Positions 1-9,774 are shown, counted from the stretch's first letter. The stretch is DNA of 34,848 nucleotides from Actinomadura sp. KC216 (GCF_004348535.1 NZ_SMJX01000061.1:1-34848), one strand, 5' to 3'. The notes: generated from the letters alone by a model not told the origin. Translations and numbers: made by a program.

Positions 1-70
1 CCGCTCAACGGACCGTCCTCCAGCCCCCGCCCACCGCCATTCCACGGACGAGCTCCGCTCGACGGACCGT
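1..70 (+). repeat. 54-bp coding repeat, left copy
   Basis: Positions 1-54 form one full unit starting CCGCTCAACGGACC and ending GGACGAGCT. Positions 55-70 restart the unit (CCGCTCGACGGACCGT) before it diverges. The full unit matches 34780-34833 on the minus strand at 50 of 54 bases. Each unit contains a small hairpin, CGAGC-TCC-GCTCG, formed across the junction of two units. The period is 54 bp, or 18 codons, so tandem copies keep the reading frame. I see no other copy between the two ends. Confidence 0.85.
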
Positions 71-85
71 AGGGTTGTCGTGTGA
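2..85 (+). CDS. 3' end of an unidentified upstream gene, ending in an 18-residue repeat
   Basis: Only the last 27 codons lie in the window. An open frame runs from the left edge to a TGA at 83-85, which overlaps the GTG start of the next gene as GTGA, the usual sign of translational coupling. The residues are [18 protein letters not shown] followed by RSTDRRVVV. The first 18 are almost identical to a stretch inside the ABC ATPase at the right edge of the window, in the same reading frame. The next gene is a NarL-type response regulator, so the missing gene may be its histidine kinase. That is inference from position, since nothing in the 27 residues shows kinase motifs. The frame could also be a chance open frame. 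Confidence 0.45.
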   Translation, partial: RSTDRPPAPAHRHSTDELRSTDRRVVV

Positions 86-768
86 CGATTCGGGTGCTGA
101 TCGCCGACGACCAGGTGATGATCCGCGACGGGCTCGCGGCGCTGCTGTCCTCCGATCCGGGGATCGAGGTGATCGGGCAGGCGGGCAACGGCCGCGAGGC
201 GGTGGAGCTGGCCCGCAAGCTCGACCCGGACGTGATCGTCATGGACATCCGGATGCCGGAGATGGACGGCCTCGCCGCCACCGCCGAGCTGGTCGGCGGA
301 CCGAGGACGGACAGCGGCCCGGACGCCGACCCGGCCGGGACGCGGCCGAAGGTCCTCGTCCTGACGACGTTCGACCTGGACGAGTACGTGTACGAGGCGC
401 TCGGCTCCGGGGCCAGCGGGTTCCTGCTGAAGGACGCGTCCGCCGCCGACCTGGTGAACGGCGTGCGGGTCGTGGCGGCCGGGGACGCGCTGCTCGCGCC
501 GTCCATCACCCGGCGGCTGATCGGCGACTTCGCGCGGCGGCGCCGCCACCAGCGGCCGAGCCCGAAGGCGACGGCGGCGCTGACGCCGCGGGAGCTGGAC
601 GTGCTGCGGCTGATCGCCCGCGGCCTGTCCAACGCCGAGATCGCCGCGGAGCTGGTGCTGGCGGAGCAGACGGTCAAGACGCACGTCGGGCACGTGCTGA
701 CCAAGCTCGCGCTCCGCGACCGCACCCAGGCCGTCGTCTACGCCTACGAGAACGGCCTCGTCGGCTGA
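82..768 (+). CDS. NarL/LuxR-type response regulator
   Basis: A two-component transcription factor of 228 residues. The receiver domain (about 1-135) has the acidic pair D9-D10, phosphoacceptor D55 (VMDIRMPEMDG), the conserved Thr in LVLTTFD and the Lys in FLLKDAS. The LuxR-type helix-turn-helix follows (about 160-225: LTPRELDVLRLIARGLSNAEIAAEL, then VKTHV). It should bind DNA as a dimer when phosphorylated by a partner kinase, probably the truncated gene upstream with which it shares a GTGA overlap. An extra stretch of roughly 14 residues (GGPRTDSGPDADPAGT) sits before beta-4 of the receiver and makes the protein slightly longer than usual. The GTG start is fixed by the overlap and by the standard receiver opening TIRVLIADDQ. 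Target genes cannot be told from the window. Confidence 0.95.
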   Translation: MTIRVLIADDQVMIRDGLAALLSSDPGIEVIGQAGNGREAVELARKLDPDVIVMDIRMPEMDGLAATAELVGGPRTDSGPDADPAGTRPKVLVLTTFDLDEYVYEALGSGASGFLLKDASAADLVNGVRVVAAGDALLAPSITRRLIGDFARRRRHQRPSPKATAALTPRELDVLRLIARGLSNAEIAAELVLAEQTVKTHVGHVLTKLALRDRTQAVVYAYENGLVG

Positions 769-792
769 CCCGGGCCGACCGGCTGATCCGGC

Positions 793-1539
793 TCAGCGGG
801 GGCCGGGGACGCCGCGGAACCGGAACGGCTCGGACGGACGGCCCGGCACCACGTACCAGGCCTCGCCCGTCCCGTCCGCGTCGAGGATCCGCATGAACGC
901 GGTCACGACGTCGTCCACGTCCAGGATCGGGAAGCCCGTCTCCTGGAGATGCCCCTTCAGCGGGGCGAGGATGCCGGTGTCGGCGAACGACGGGCACAGG
1001 GCGTTCACCCGGACGCCCTCGCCCGCGAGCGCGGGCCCGAGCGCGCGGACCAGCCCGACCACGGCCGCCTTGTTCGCGCCGTAGACCGGGTCGAACGGCG
1101 TCGCGGTGAGCGCGGCCATGCTGGCGGTCGCGACGATGTCGCCGCCGCCGCGCTCGCGGAGCGCGGGCAGCGCGGCGTGCACGCCGAACACGACGCCGTC
1201 GAGGTTGACGCCCATGGCCCGCCGGTACGCGGCGAGGTCGAAGCCGTCGCCCACTCCCCCGCCGCCCGCGACACCGGCGTTGAGGAAGGCGACGTCCAGG
1301 CCGCCGAAGCGGTCCACGGCCGCGGCGACGGCCGCCTCGCTGTCGCCGGGCTCGCGCACGTCGCAGCGGACGAACGCGCCGTCCAGCTCCTCGGCGAGCG
1401 CCGCGCCCGCCTCCGCGTCGACGTCGGCGAGGACGACCCGGGCGCCGTCCCGCGCGAGCCGCCGCGCCACCGCCGCGCCGATGCCGTTGGACCCGCCCGT
1501 GACCAGGACGACCTTCCCGGATCCGTCGAACGCAGGCAT
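793..1539 (-). CDS. SDR-family short-chain dehydrogenase/reductase
   Basis: A classical short-chain dehydrogenase of 248 residues, expected to oxidise or reduce an alcohol/ketone with NAD(P). The nucleotide-binding motif TGGSNGIG is at 14-21, the NAG motif at 87-89, the catalytic Ser at 140 and the Y-x3-K pair at Y153/K157 (YGANK). D39 at the end of beta-2 (VVLADVD) favours NAD over NADP, by family rules. It is divergent from the acyl-CoA dehydrogenase at 1589 and shares its 49-bp control region, which holds a perfect palindrome. The two probably act on the same fatty or branched acyl substrate under TetR control. The substrate is unknown. It converges with the response regulator, 24 bp away. 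Confidence 0.93.
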   Translation of the reverse strand: MPAFDGSGKVVLVTGGSNGIGAAVARRLARDGARVVLADVDAEAGAALAEELDGAFVRCDVREPGDSEAAVAAAVDRFGGLDVAFLNAGVAGGGGVGDGFDLAAYRRAMGVNLDGVVFGVHAALPALRERGGGDIVATASMAALTATPFDPVYGANKAAVVGLVRALGPALAGEGVRVNALCPSFADTGILAPLKGHLQETGFPILDVDDVVTAFMRILDADGTGEAWYVVPGRPSEPFRFRGVPGPR

Positions 1540-1559
1540 GGTGGGGGCTCCCTCGTGAA

Positions 1560-1579
1560 GTAACTGACTCGTCAGTTAC
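1560..1579. promoter_or_regulatory. Palindromic TetR-type operator
   Basis: Perfect inverted repeat GTAACTGAC-TC-GTCAGTTAC, with 9-bp arms and a 2-bp centre. It sits in the 49-bp gap between the SDR and acyl-CoA dehydrogenase starts. The form (ACTGAC-N2-GTCAGT) is typical of operators for TetR-family lipid regulators. The TetR gene coupled behind the dehydrogenase (2809) is the obvious binder. A candidate -10, TACGGT at 1577-1582, overlaps its right edge, so binding would block transcription of the dehydrogenase. Confidence 0.85.
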
Positions 1580-1588
1580 GGTAACGGA

Positions 1589-2812
1589 ATGGACTTCGGT
1601 TTGAGCGAGCAGGCCCTGGAGTACCACGGCCGCCTCCAGGAATTCATGGACGCCCACGTCTACCCCGCCGAGCCCGTCTACGCCGCCCAGCGGGAGGAAC
1701 TGCGGGCGGAGGGCCGCGAGCACCACGTCCCGCGGATCGTCGAGGACCTCAAGGTCGAGGCGCGCGAGCGCGGCCTCTGGAACCTGTTCCTCCCCGACAG
1801 CAAGGACCCGGCGCACGGCCTCTCGGTCACCGACTACGCCTCCCTCGCCGAGACGCTCGGCCGCTCCCCCGAGCTCGGCCCCGAGGCGACGAACTGCGCT
1901 GCGCCCGACACCGGGAACATGGAGGTCCTGCACCTGTTCGGCACACCCGAGCAGAAGGAGCGGTGGCTCGCGCCGCTGCTGGACGGCGAGATCCGCAGCG
2001 CGTTCGCGATGACCGAGCCCGACGTCGCCAGCTCCGACGCCACCAACATCTCCACCCGCATCGAGCGCGACGGCGACCACTACGTGATCAACGGCCGGAA
2101 ATGGTGGATCACCGGCACCGCCGACCCGCGCTGCAAGATCATGATCGTGATGGGCAAGACCGACCCGGACGGGCACCCGTACCGGCAGCAGTCGATGGTG
2201 CTCGTGCCGATGGACACGCCCGGCGTGGACGTCGTCCGGCCGCTGCCCGTGTTCGGCTACCAGGACCAGCACGGCCACTGCGAGATCACGTTCACCGACG
2301 TCCGCGTCCCGGTGGAGAACCTCGTCGGCGAGGAGGGCGGCGGCTTCGCGATCGCCCAGGCCCGCCTCGGCCCGGGCCGCATCCACCACTGCATGCGCGC
2401 GATCGGCGTGGCGGAGCGGGCGCTGGAGCTGATGTGCGAGCGCGCCCTGTCCCGGGAGGCGTTCGGCGGGCCGCTCGCCAAGCAGGGCGTGGTCCGGGCG
2501 CAGATCGCCGAGTCCCGGATGGCGATCGAGCAGGCCCGGCTGCTCACCCTCAAGACCGCCTGGCTGATCGACAAGCACGGCGTGCAGGCCGCCAGGTCCG
2601 AGGTCGCGGCGATCAAGGTGATCGCGCCGCGGGTGGCGCTGGACGTCGTCGACAGGGCGATCCAGGTGCACGGCGGCGCGGGCGTCAGCGGCGACACGCC
2701 GCTCGCGGCGATGTGGGCGGGCCTGCGCACGCTGCGGCTGGCGGACGGCCCCGACGAGGTCCACGTCCGGTCCGTCGCGCGCGCCGAGCTGGGGAAGTAC
2801 ACCGGCGCATGA
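1589..2812 (+). CDS. Acyl-CoA dehydrogenase
   Basis: An FAD-dependent acyl-CoA dehydrogenase of 407 residues, introducing a 2,3 double bond into an acyl-CoA. The order is standard: N-terminal helical domain; middle beta domain with the flavin/substrate motifs [10 protein letters not shown] (141-150) and [10 protein letters not shown] (168-177); C-terminal helical domain with [14 protein letters not shown] and the closing ADGPDEVH. The long form and WWITG motif resemble the ACAD10/11-like group rather than short-chain enzymes, so the substrate may be a longer or unusual acyl-CoA (inference). No clear ribosome-binding site precedes the ATG. A TACGGT hexamer lies 6 nt upstream of it, so the mRNA may be leaderless. 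The stop overlaps the TetR start as ATGA. Confidence 0.95.
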   Translation: MDFGLSEQALEYHGRLQEFMDAHVYPAEPVYAAQREELRAEGREHHVPRIVEDLKVEARERGLWNLFLPDSKDPAHGLSVTDYASLAETLGRSPELGPEATNCAAPDTGNMEVLHLFGTPEQKERWLAPLLDGEIRSAFAMTEPDVASSDATNISTRIERDGDHYVINGRKWWITGTADPRCKIMIVMGKTDPDGHPYRQQSMVLVPMDTPGVDVVRPLPVFGYQDQHGHCEITFTDVRVPVENLVGEEGGGFAIAQARLGPGRIHHCMRAIGVAERALELMCERALSREAFGGPLAKQGVVRAQIAESRMAIEQARLLTLKTAWLIDKHGVQAARSEVAAIKVIAPRVALDVVDRAIQVHGGAGVSGDTPLAAMWAGLRTLRLADGPDEVHVRSVARAELGKYTGA

Positions 2813-3471
2813 GCCCTGGCGAGGCGGGACCTGCCGGGCGGCGGCGGATGCCGCACGCACGGCGCCGCGAGCAGCTGCTCCAGGTCGCGCTGGCGGAGTT
2901 CGGCAGGCGCGGCTACCACCTGACGCAGATGGAGCACGTCGCGGCGGCGGCGCAGGTCTCCAAGGCGCTGCTGTACCAGCACTTCGCGTCCAAGGACGAG
3001 CTGTTCGCCGAGGTCACCGAGTCGGTCGTCGCCGAGCTGACCGGACGGCTGAACGCGGCGGTGCTCGCCGCGCACGGCTCGGCGGCCGGCATCCGCGCCA
3101 TGATCCGGGTGCTGTTCGACTACGCCACCGAGGAGCCGGACGCGTGGGCGCTCCTCGTCCGGCATCTCGACAAGCCCGAGGTCGGCCTGGAGCTGCGCGA
3201 GCTCCGCGACCGGCTCGGCGCCGCGTTCGCCGACCTCCTCCTGCGCCGCCGCCGCGCCGACCCGAAGCTGTCGCGGGCGGCGCTGGAGGTGAACGAGCGG
3301 CGGGCGCGGCTGCTCGTCCCGCTCATGTACGGGTCGATGCTGTCGATGGTCTCGTGGTGGCTGGAGCACCCCGACACCCCGCGCGAGGTCGCCGAGCAGA
3401 TGGCCGGGGAGTTCATCTGGCTCGGCCTCGACCGGCTCCGCACCGGCGAGCGGCTGCCCAAGGAGTTCTAG
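2809..3471 (+). CDS. TetR-family transcriptional regulator
   Basis: A 220-residue TetR-type repressor. The N-terminal helix-turn-helix spans about residues 18-65 ([20 protein letters not shown], then [17 protein letters not shown]). The rest is a helical ligand/dimer domain of ordinary length. The ATG overlaps the dehydrogenase stop (ATGA), so it is made from the same message and probably controls itself and the divergent SDR through the palindrome at 1560-1579. The inducer is probably an acyl-CoA or related compound, by family and context only. The gene is convergent with the ROK gene; the two stop codons are 3 bp apart. Confidence 0.95.
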   Translation: MSPGEAGPAGRRRMPHARRREQLLQVALAEFGRRGYHLTQMEHVAAAAQVSKALLYQHFASKDELFAEVTESVVAELTGRLNAAVLAAHGSAAGIRAMIRVLFDYATEEPDAWALLVRHLDKPEVGLELRELRDRLGAAFADLLLRRRRADPKLSRAALEVNERRARLLVPLMYGSMLSMVSWWLEHPDTPREVAEQMAGEFIWLGLDRLRTGERLPKEF

Positions 3472-3474
3472 CGG

Positions 3475-4494
3475 CTAGCGGAACACGTCGTCGCGGGCCA
3501 GGTCGAGGGCGGTCAGCACCGCGCCGCGCAGCACGGTGTCGCCCTCGACGCCGCCCGCCCGCACCTCGGTGGCCGCCGGGGACATCCGGCCGAGCCGCTC
3601 GGCGACCAGCCCCGCCAGCCGGTCGCCGCCCGCGCGGCCCAGCGCGCCGCCGAGGATGACGAGCCCGGGGTCCAGGACGGCGACCAGCGCGAACACGCCC
3701 TGGACGATCCGGTCGGCGAACGCCTCGGGGGCGAGGTCGCGGACGGCGCCCGACGCCATCAGGTCGCAGAAGTCCTTCCCGCCGAACTTGAGCAGGCCCA
3801 CCTCGCCCGCTCCGCCTGACGCGCCGCGGCGGAGCCGCCCGTCGAGGAAGACGGCGGCGCCGATCCCGTCGGCCATCCAGAGGAGGGCGAAGTCGTCGCG
3901 TCCGGTGGCGGCGCCCGTCCGGTGCTCGGCGATGGCCGCCAGGTTGACCTCGTTCTCCAGCGTGACCGGCGCGCCCAGCCGTTCCGCCAGCGCGGGCCCC
4001 AGGTCGGGACGCCAGCCGGGGACGCCGCTGTCGGTGGCGAGCCCGGTACGCGGATGGATCAGGCCGGGCGTGCCGAGCACCACCGTGTGCGGGACGCGCC
4101 CGCCTGCGGCCTCCGCGATGGCGCCGGCGATGAGCGCGACCAGATCCGGCGCCGCCGGGAGCGGGCGCGACGCGGAGCCGGTCTCGTTCCCCGCGATGTC
4201 GGCGACGCCCACGTGGACGGCGTCCCGCCGCAGGTTCACCCCGGCCACGTGCGCGCGGCCCGCGACGAGGCCGTAGAGGCGCGCGTTCGGGCCCCGCCGG
4301 TCGGCGCCCGTCTCCCCGGCGATCTCGATCAGCCCCCCGGCGCGGAGCCGCTCGATCAGGTCGGACACGGTCGGCCGGGACAGCCCGGTCAGCGCGCGCA
4401 GCTGCGGCGCGGTCAGCGGGCCCCGCTCGAGCAGCAGGTCGAGCGCGAGGCGGTCGTTGATCGCGCGGGCCATCGTCGGGTCGGCGGTCTTCAC
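3475..4494 (-). CDS. ROK-family transcriptional repressor lacking the zinc motif
   Basis: A 339-residue ROK regulator: a winged helix (about 12-65: GPLTAPQLRALTGLSRPTV, then DLIERLRAGGLIE) followed by a sugar-kinase-like ROK fold. The ROK marks GGAGEVG and LENEVNLAAIAEH are present. The zinc motif CxCGxxGC of NagC/Mlc proteins is not: the region reads GKDFCDLMASGA with one Cys. The catalytic Asp of ROK kinases (usual NDxN) is Glu here (NEVN), and the ExGH His is missing. It should therefore be a ligand-sensing repressor and not a kinase. GTG start, preceded by a G-run that can serve as ribosome-binding site; Met8 is an alternative. It is divergent from the MFS gene, which it probably controls through the direct repeats between them. 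Confidence 0.92.
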   Translation of the reverse strand: MKTADPTMARAINDRLALDLLLERGPLTAPQLRALTGLSRPTVSDLIERLRAGGLIEIAGETGADRRGPNARLYGLVAGRAHVAGVNLRRDAVHVGVADIAGNETGSASRPLPAAPDLVALIAGAIAEAAGGRVPHTVVLGTPGLIHPRTGLATDSGVPGWRPDLGPALAERLGAPVTLENEVNLAAIAEHRTGAATGRDDFALLWMADGIGAAVFLDGRLRRGASGGAGEVGLLKFGGKDFCDLMASGAVRDLAPEAFADRIVQGVFALVAVLDPGLVILGGALGRAGGDRLAGLVAERLGRMSPAATEVRAGGVEGDTVLRGAVLTALDLARDDVFR

Positions 4495-4506
4495 GCCCCC
4501 ATATTA

Positions 4507-4553
4507 ATCAGGGTTCCTGCCTATTGCGCTTTTCATCAGGAAGCCTACCTGTT
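4507..4553. promoter_or_regulatory. Two direct repeats, candidate ROK operator
   Basis: The 72-bp gap between the ROK and MFS genes is unusually AT-rich for this window. It holds two 19-bp direct repeats of form ATCAGG-N3-CCTRCCTRTT at 4507-4525 and 4535-4553, offset by 28 bp. Cores are ATCAGGGTTCCTGCC and ATCAGGAAGCCTACC. An imperfect inverted element (TTCCTG ... CAGGAA) is also formed between the copies. The second copy ends 13 bp before the MFS start, so binding could stop both divergent genes. The match to the ROK regulator is inferred from position. Confidence 0.6.
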
Positions 4554-4566
4554 AGTTTCTGGAGCC

Positions 4567-5796
4567 ATGAACCCTCAGCACCGCGCCATCGGCGCCGTGT
4601 TCGCCGTCCACGGAGCCGTGGCCGGGACGCTCGCCACCCGCATCCCGTGGATCCAGGACCGGCTCGACCTCTCCCCGGCCGTCCTCGGGCTCGCCCTGCT
4701 GTGCCCGTCCATCGGCGCGTTCTCCGCCATGCCGACCGCGAGCCGCCTCGCGCACCGGATCGGCGAGCGGCGGGCGATCCGCATCCTGGCGGCGGCGTGG
4801 TGCGCGGTCCTCGCGCTGCCCGCGCTGGCACCCGCGCCCGGCTGGCTCTTCGCGGCGCTGCTGCTGTACGGGGCGGCGGCCGGCATGTGCGACATCGTCA
4901 TGAACGCCCACGGCGTCGCCGTCGAGAAGCACCTGCGGCGCCCGATCATCACCGGGCTGCACGGCCTGTGGTGCGTCGGCAGTCTGAGCGCGGGCGGCGC
5001 CGGCATCCTCGCCGCGCACAACCGGGTGGACGCCCGGCTGCACCTCGGCCTGTTCGCGGCCGTGCTGCTCGCCGTCGCCCTCGCCGCCGGGCGCGGGCTG
5101 CTCGCGGACCGGCCGTCCGAGGGCGTCCCGGCGCCGCGCCGCTACGCGCTGCCGACGCGGGCCGTCCTCGGCATCGGCCTCGTCGGGTTCTGCGGCACCT
5201 TCGCCGAGGGCGCGAGCGCCAACTGGACCGCCGTGTACCTGACCGAGGTCGCGGACGCGGGCCCCGGACTGGCCGCCGCCAGCTTCACGATCTTCATGTC
5301 CTGCATGGCGGGCGCGCGCCTGGCGGGCGACCGGCTCGTGCGGCGGCTGGGCGCGGCGAAGGCGGTCCGGTGCGGGGGCTCGGTCGCGGTGCTCGGCGGC
5401 GTCCTGGTCGTGGCGTCCCGCGCCCCGGTGCCCGCCATGGCCGGATTCGCGCTGCTCGGCATCGGCGTCGCGACGGTCCTGCCGCTGGTCTTCGCGGCCG
5501 CCGCCGACACCGGCCCGAGCGCCGGCGAGGGCGTGGCGGGCGTCGCGACGATCACCTACCTGTCCGGCCTGACCGCTCCCGCCGTCACCGGCTGGACGGC
5601 GGGAGCCCTCTCCTACCCGGCCGCGTTCGCCATGATCACCTGCGTCGTCGCGCTCATGACCCTCTCCGCCGGAGCCCTCCGCCCCCGCACCCCGCCCGGG
5701 CAGGCGCGCGCCGGGACGCCGCTACAGGAGGGCGGCGAGGGCTTCGGCGGCTCGGTGGCAGTCGTGGAAGGTGCAGTAGAGCGGGACGGGCGCTAG
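4567..5796 (+). CDS. MFS transporter, YbjJ-like
   Basis: A 409-residue major facilitator superfamily membrane protein with about 12 hydrophobic segments. The opening HGAVAGTLATRIPWIQDRL and the segment EGASANWTAVYL are typical of the YbjJ-like branch, whose substrates are mostly unknown. Control by a divergent ROK repressor suggests a sugar or sugar derivative (inference). The ATG at 4567 is preceded by GGAG. The last hydrophobic segment ends near residue 375. The remaining tail is polar, and its coding sequence overlaps the 3' end of kynU on the other strand by 75 bp. The tail may be a readthrough extension gained after loss of an earlier stop. Confidence 0.92.
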   Translation: MNPQHRAIGAVFAVHGAVAGTLATRIPWIQDRLDLSPAVLGLALLCPSIGAFSAMPTASRLAHRIGERRAIRILAAAWCAVLALPALAPAPGWLFAALLLYGAAAGMCDIVMNAHGVAVEKHLRRPIITGLHGLWCVGSLSAGGAGILAAHNRVDARLHLGLFAAVLLAVALAAGRGLLADRPSEGVPAPRRYALPTRAVLGIGLVGFCGTFAEGASANWTAVYLTEVADAGPGLAAASFTIFMSCMAGARLAGDRLVRRLGAAKAVRCGGSVAVLGGVLVVASRAPVPAMAGFALLGIGVATVLPLVFAAAADTGPSAGEGVAGVATITYLSGLTAPAVTGWTAGALSYPAAFAMITCVVALMTLSAGALRPRTPPGQARAGTPLQEGGEGFGGSVAVVEGAVERDGR

Positions 5797-6975
5797 GCGG
5801 ACGACGTCGGGCTCGCGGGCATCCGCGATGACGCCGTGTTCGGCGGCCAGGCGCCGGACCAGGGCGCCCGCGTCGCTCACCCGGAGGGAGAGCTGGGCGC
5901 CGCGGGACGCCGGATCGGGCGGGGTGATGATCTCCAGGCCGTTCAGGGGCGCCAGTCTCGCCGCCAGGTAGGCGGTCAGGCGCTCGCTCTTGGCGCGCAG
6001 GGCGTCCATGCCGACGCGGTCGAAGATCGCCAGAGAGGCGAGCACGGGGGCCAGCGCCAGGATCGGCGGGTTGGACAGCTGCCAGGCGTCGGCGGACGCG
6101 GGCGGCGCGATGTCCGGGTCCATCCGGAAGCGGACGGACGGGTCGGTGCCCCACCAGCCCGAGAGCTTCGGCACGGACGCGTCCCGGACGTGCCGCTCGT
6201 GGACGAAGCACCCGGCGACCGCGCCCGGCCCGGAGTTGAGGTACTTGTAGGTGCACCAGGCCGCGAAGTCGACGTCCCAGTCGTGCAGGCGCAGCGGGAC
6301 GTTCCCGGCCGCGTGCGCGAGGTCCCAGCCGACGACGGCCCCGGCGGCGCGGCCCGCCTTGGTGATCGCGGGCATGTCCATGAGCTGGCCGGTCAGGTAG
6401 TTGACGCCGCCGAGCAGCACGAGCGCGACGGTGCCGCCCTCGCGTTCCAGGTAGGCGACGACGTCCTCGGTGCGCAGGTTCTCCTCGCCGGGACGCGGTG
6501 TGAGGCGCACGACCGTCGCGGCCGGGTCGAGGCCGTGGTGGACGGCCTGGCTGGCGACCGCGTACGAGTCGGACGGGAACGCCGCGTCCTCGATGACGAT
6601 GCGGGTGCGCGTCCCGGCGGGCCGGTAGAAGCTCGCCATCAGCAGGTGCAGGTTGACCGTCAGGGAGTTCATCGCGACGACCTCGTGCGGCCGGGCGCCG
6701 ACGAGGCGGGCCGTGGGCTCGCGGGCCAGCTCGTGGTAGTCGACCCAGGGGCGGCGGCCCTGCGTGTGGGCCTCGACGGCGAGGCGGGCCCAGTCGTCCA
6801 GCTCTTCGCGGAGCCGGTCCGCGACGGTCCTCGGCTGGAGCCCGAGGGAGTTCCCGGCGAAGTAGGCGGCCTCGCCGTAGGCCCCGCCGGGGGCGGGCGG
6901 GACGAAGAACTCGCCGCGCAGCGTGGGCAGCGGATCGCTCGCGTCGAGCCGCCGCGCCTCCTCTTCGGCGTTCAC
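5722..6975 (-). CDS. kynU: Kynureninase
   Basis: A PLP enzyme of 417 residues, cleaving kynurenine or 3-hydroxykynurenine to (3-hydroxy)anthranilate and alanine. It shows the family signatures YFAGNSLGLQPR (38-49), GWDLAHAAGN (216-225, with the PLP-binding D218) and the Schiff-base Lys K244 in WCTYKYLNSGPG. The length is that of bacterial KynU. It starts at a GTG that overlaps the stop of the ACMSD gene (GTGA). It is the last gene of the seven-gene operon and supplies 3-hydroxyanthranilate to the dioxygenase encoded two genes upstream. The 3' end overlaps the convergent MFS gene by 75 bp. Confidence 0.97.
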   Translation of the reverse strand: MNAEEEARRLDASDPLPTLRGEFFVPPAPGGAYGEAAYFAGNSLGLQPRTVADRLREELDDWARLAVEAHTQGRRPWVDYHELAREPTARLVGARPHEVVAMNSLTVNLHLLMASFYRPAGTRTRIVIEDAAFPSDSYAVASQAVHHGLDPAATVVRLTPRPGEENLRTEDVVAYLEREGGTVALVLLGGVNYLTGQLMDMPAITKAGRAAGAVVGWDLAHAAGNVPLRLHDWDVDFAAWCTYKYLNSGPGAVAGCFVHERHVRDASVPKLSGWWGTDPSVRFRMDPDIAPPASADAWQLSNPPILALAPVLASLAIFDRVGMDALRAKSERLTAYLAARLAPLNGLEIITPPDPASRGAQLSLRVSDAGALVRRLAAEHGVIADAREPDVVRLAPVPLYCTFHDCHRAAEALAALL

Positions 6976-8006
6976 GGGGTGCTTCCTTCGGTGACCAGTT
7001 CCTCCTCCTCGACGGCGGCGGCGAAGAACCGCTGCGCGTTGCCGCCGAGCATGAGGGCGCATTCCGCGTCGTCCAGGCCGGGGCAGTCGCGGATCGTGGC
7101 GCCCGGCACCATCTCGCCCAGCGGGAACGGGTAGTCGGTGCCCAGCATCACGCGTTCCGGGCCCATCACGTCCACGAGGAGGCGCAGGGCGCGCGGGTCG
7201 AACACCGCCGAGTCGACGTGGAAGCGGTCGACGTACTGCGAGGGCGGGCGCGGGGAGGCGGCGCGGACGATGTCGCGGCGGTGCCAGGCGTTGTCGGCGC
7301 GCCCGAGCAGGAACGCGAAGCTGCCGCCGCCGTGGCAGAAGCAGAGGCGCAGGGACGGCGGGATCCGCTCGAACGCCCCGGACAGCATCAGCCCGAGGAT
7401 GCTGAGCTGCGTTTCGGCGGGCATCCCGCACAGCCACGGGAGCATGTGGCCGCGCATGCGGTCCGCGCCGAACATGTCCCAGGGGTGCGCCAGCACCGGC
7501 AGGCCGAGGTCGGCGCAGTGCGCGAGGAACGCGGTGATGCCCTCGTCGTCGAGGTTGCGCTCGCCGACGTGGTTGCCGATGTGGACGCCGCGGTGCCCGT
7601 CCGCCTTCGCGCGCGTCGCGACGTCGCAGGCGAGCGCCGGGTCCTGCAGCGGGACCTGGCACAGCGGGAGCAGCCGGTCGGGCGCGCCCGCGCAGAAGGC
7701 GAGGATGCGCTCGTTCACCAGGTCGCACCAGTCGGCGGCGCGGCCCGGCTCGGCGGCGTAGCCGAACATCAGCGGGGTGGACGAGACGGCCTGGACGTCC
7801 ACCCCGGCCGCGTCCATGTCGGCCAGGCGGCGGGCCGGGTCCCAGAGCGCCTCCCCGACCGGGCGGTACTCGTCGTCGCCGCTCATCATCATTCCGGTGC
7901 CGCCGCCGTCGACGCGCAGCCACGGCTGCCCGGCGCCGGTGAGGAGGGCGCCCTCCCGCCGGGTGATCCGGGGGAAGACATGCGTGTGGACGTCGATGAC
8001 CGTCAC
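6972..8006 (-). CDS. nbaD: 2-amino-3-carboxymuconate-6-semialdehyde decarboxylase (ACMSD)
   Basis: An amidohydrolase-fold metalloenzyme of 344 residues. ACMSD turns 2-amino-3-carboxymuconate 6-semialdehyde (ACMS) into 2-aminomuconate 6-semialdehyde, diverting it from spontaneous closure to quinolinate. The metal ligands are visible: H-x-H near the start (DVHTHVF), a His in LAHPWDMFG, a His in CFCHGGGSFAF and an Asp in LGTDYPFPLG. The GTG start gives the family opening TVIDVHTHVFP. It lies 10 bp after the 3-hydroxyanthranilate dioxygenase gene and overlaps kynU by 4 bp. The position right after the dioxygenase separates ACMSD from other amidohydrolases. Confidence 0.95.
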   Translation of the reverse strand: MTVIDVHTHVFPRITRREGALLTGAGQPWLRVDGGGTGMMMSGDDEYRPVGEALWDPARRLADMDAAGVDVQAVSSTPLMFGYAAEPGRAADWCDLVNERILAFCAGAPDRLLPLCQVPLQDPALACDVATRAKADGHRGVHIGNHVGERNLDDEGITAFLAHCADLGLPVLAHPWDMFGADRMRGHMLPWLCGMPAETQLSILGLMLSGAFERIPPSLRLCFCHGGGSFAFLLGRADNAWHRRDIVRAASPRPPSQYVDRFHVDSAVFDPRALRLLVDVMGPERVMLGTDYPFPLGEMVPGATIRDCPGLDDAECALMLGGNAQRFFAAAVEEEELVTEGSTP

Positions 8007-8016
8007 GGGACCCTCG

Positions 8017-9774
<1,758 letters not shown>

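Noticed and set aside
1..70. CRISPR array or transposon terminal inverted repeat as explanation of the edge repeats
   Set aside because: The units are directly adjacent without spacers, and no transposase or Cas gene is present. The reading frame is kept in both copies.
674..2860. 728-codon minus-strand open frame
   Set aside because: It runs antisense through the acyl-CoA dehydrogenase and beyond the SDR in another frame. The composition is Arg/Ala-rich low-complexity, typical of shadow frames in very GC-rich DNA.
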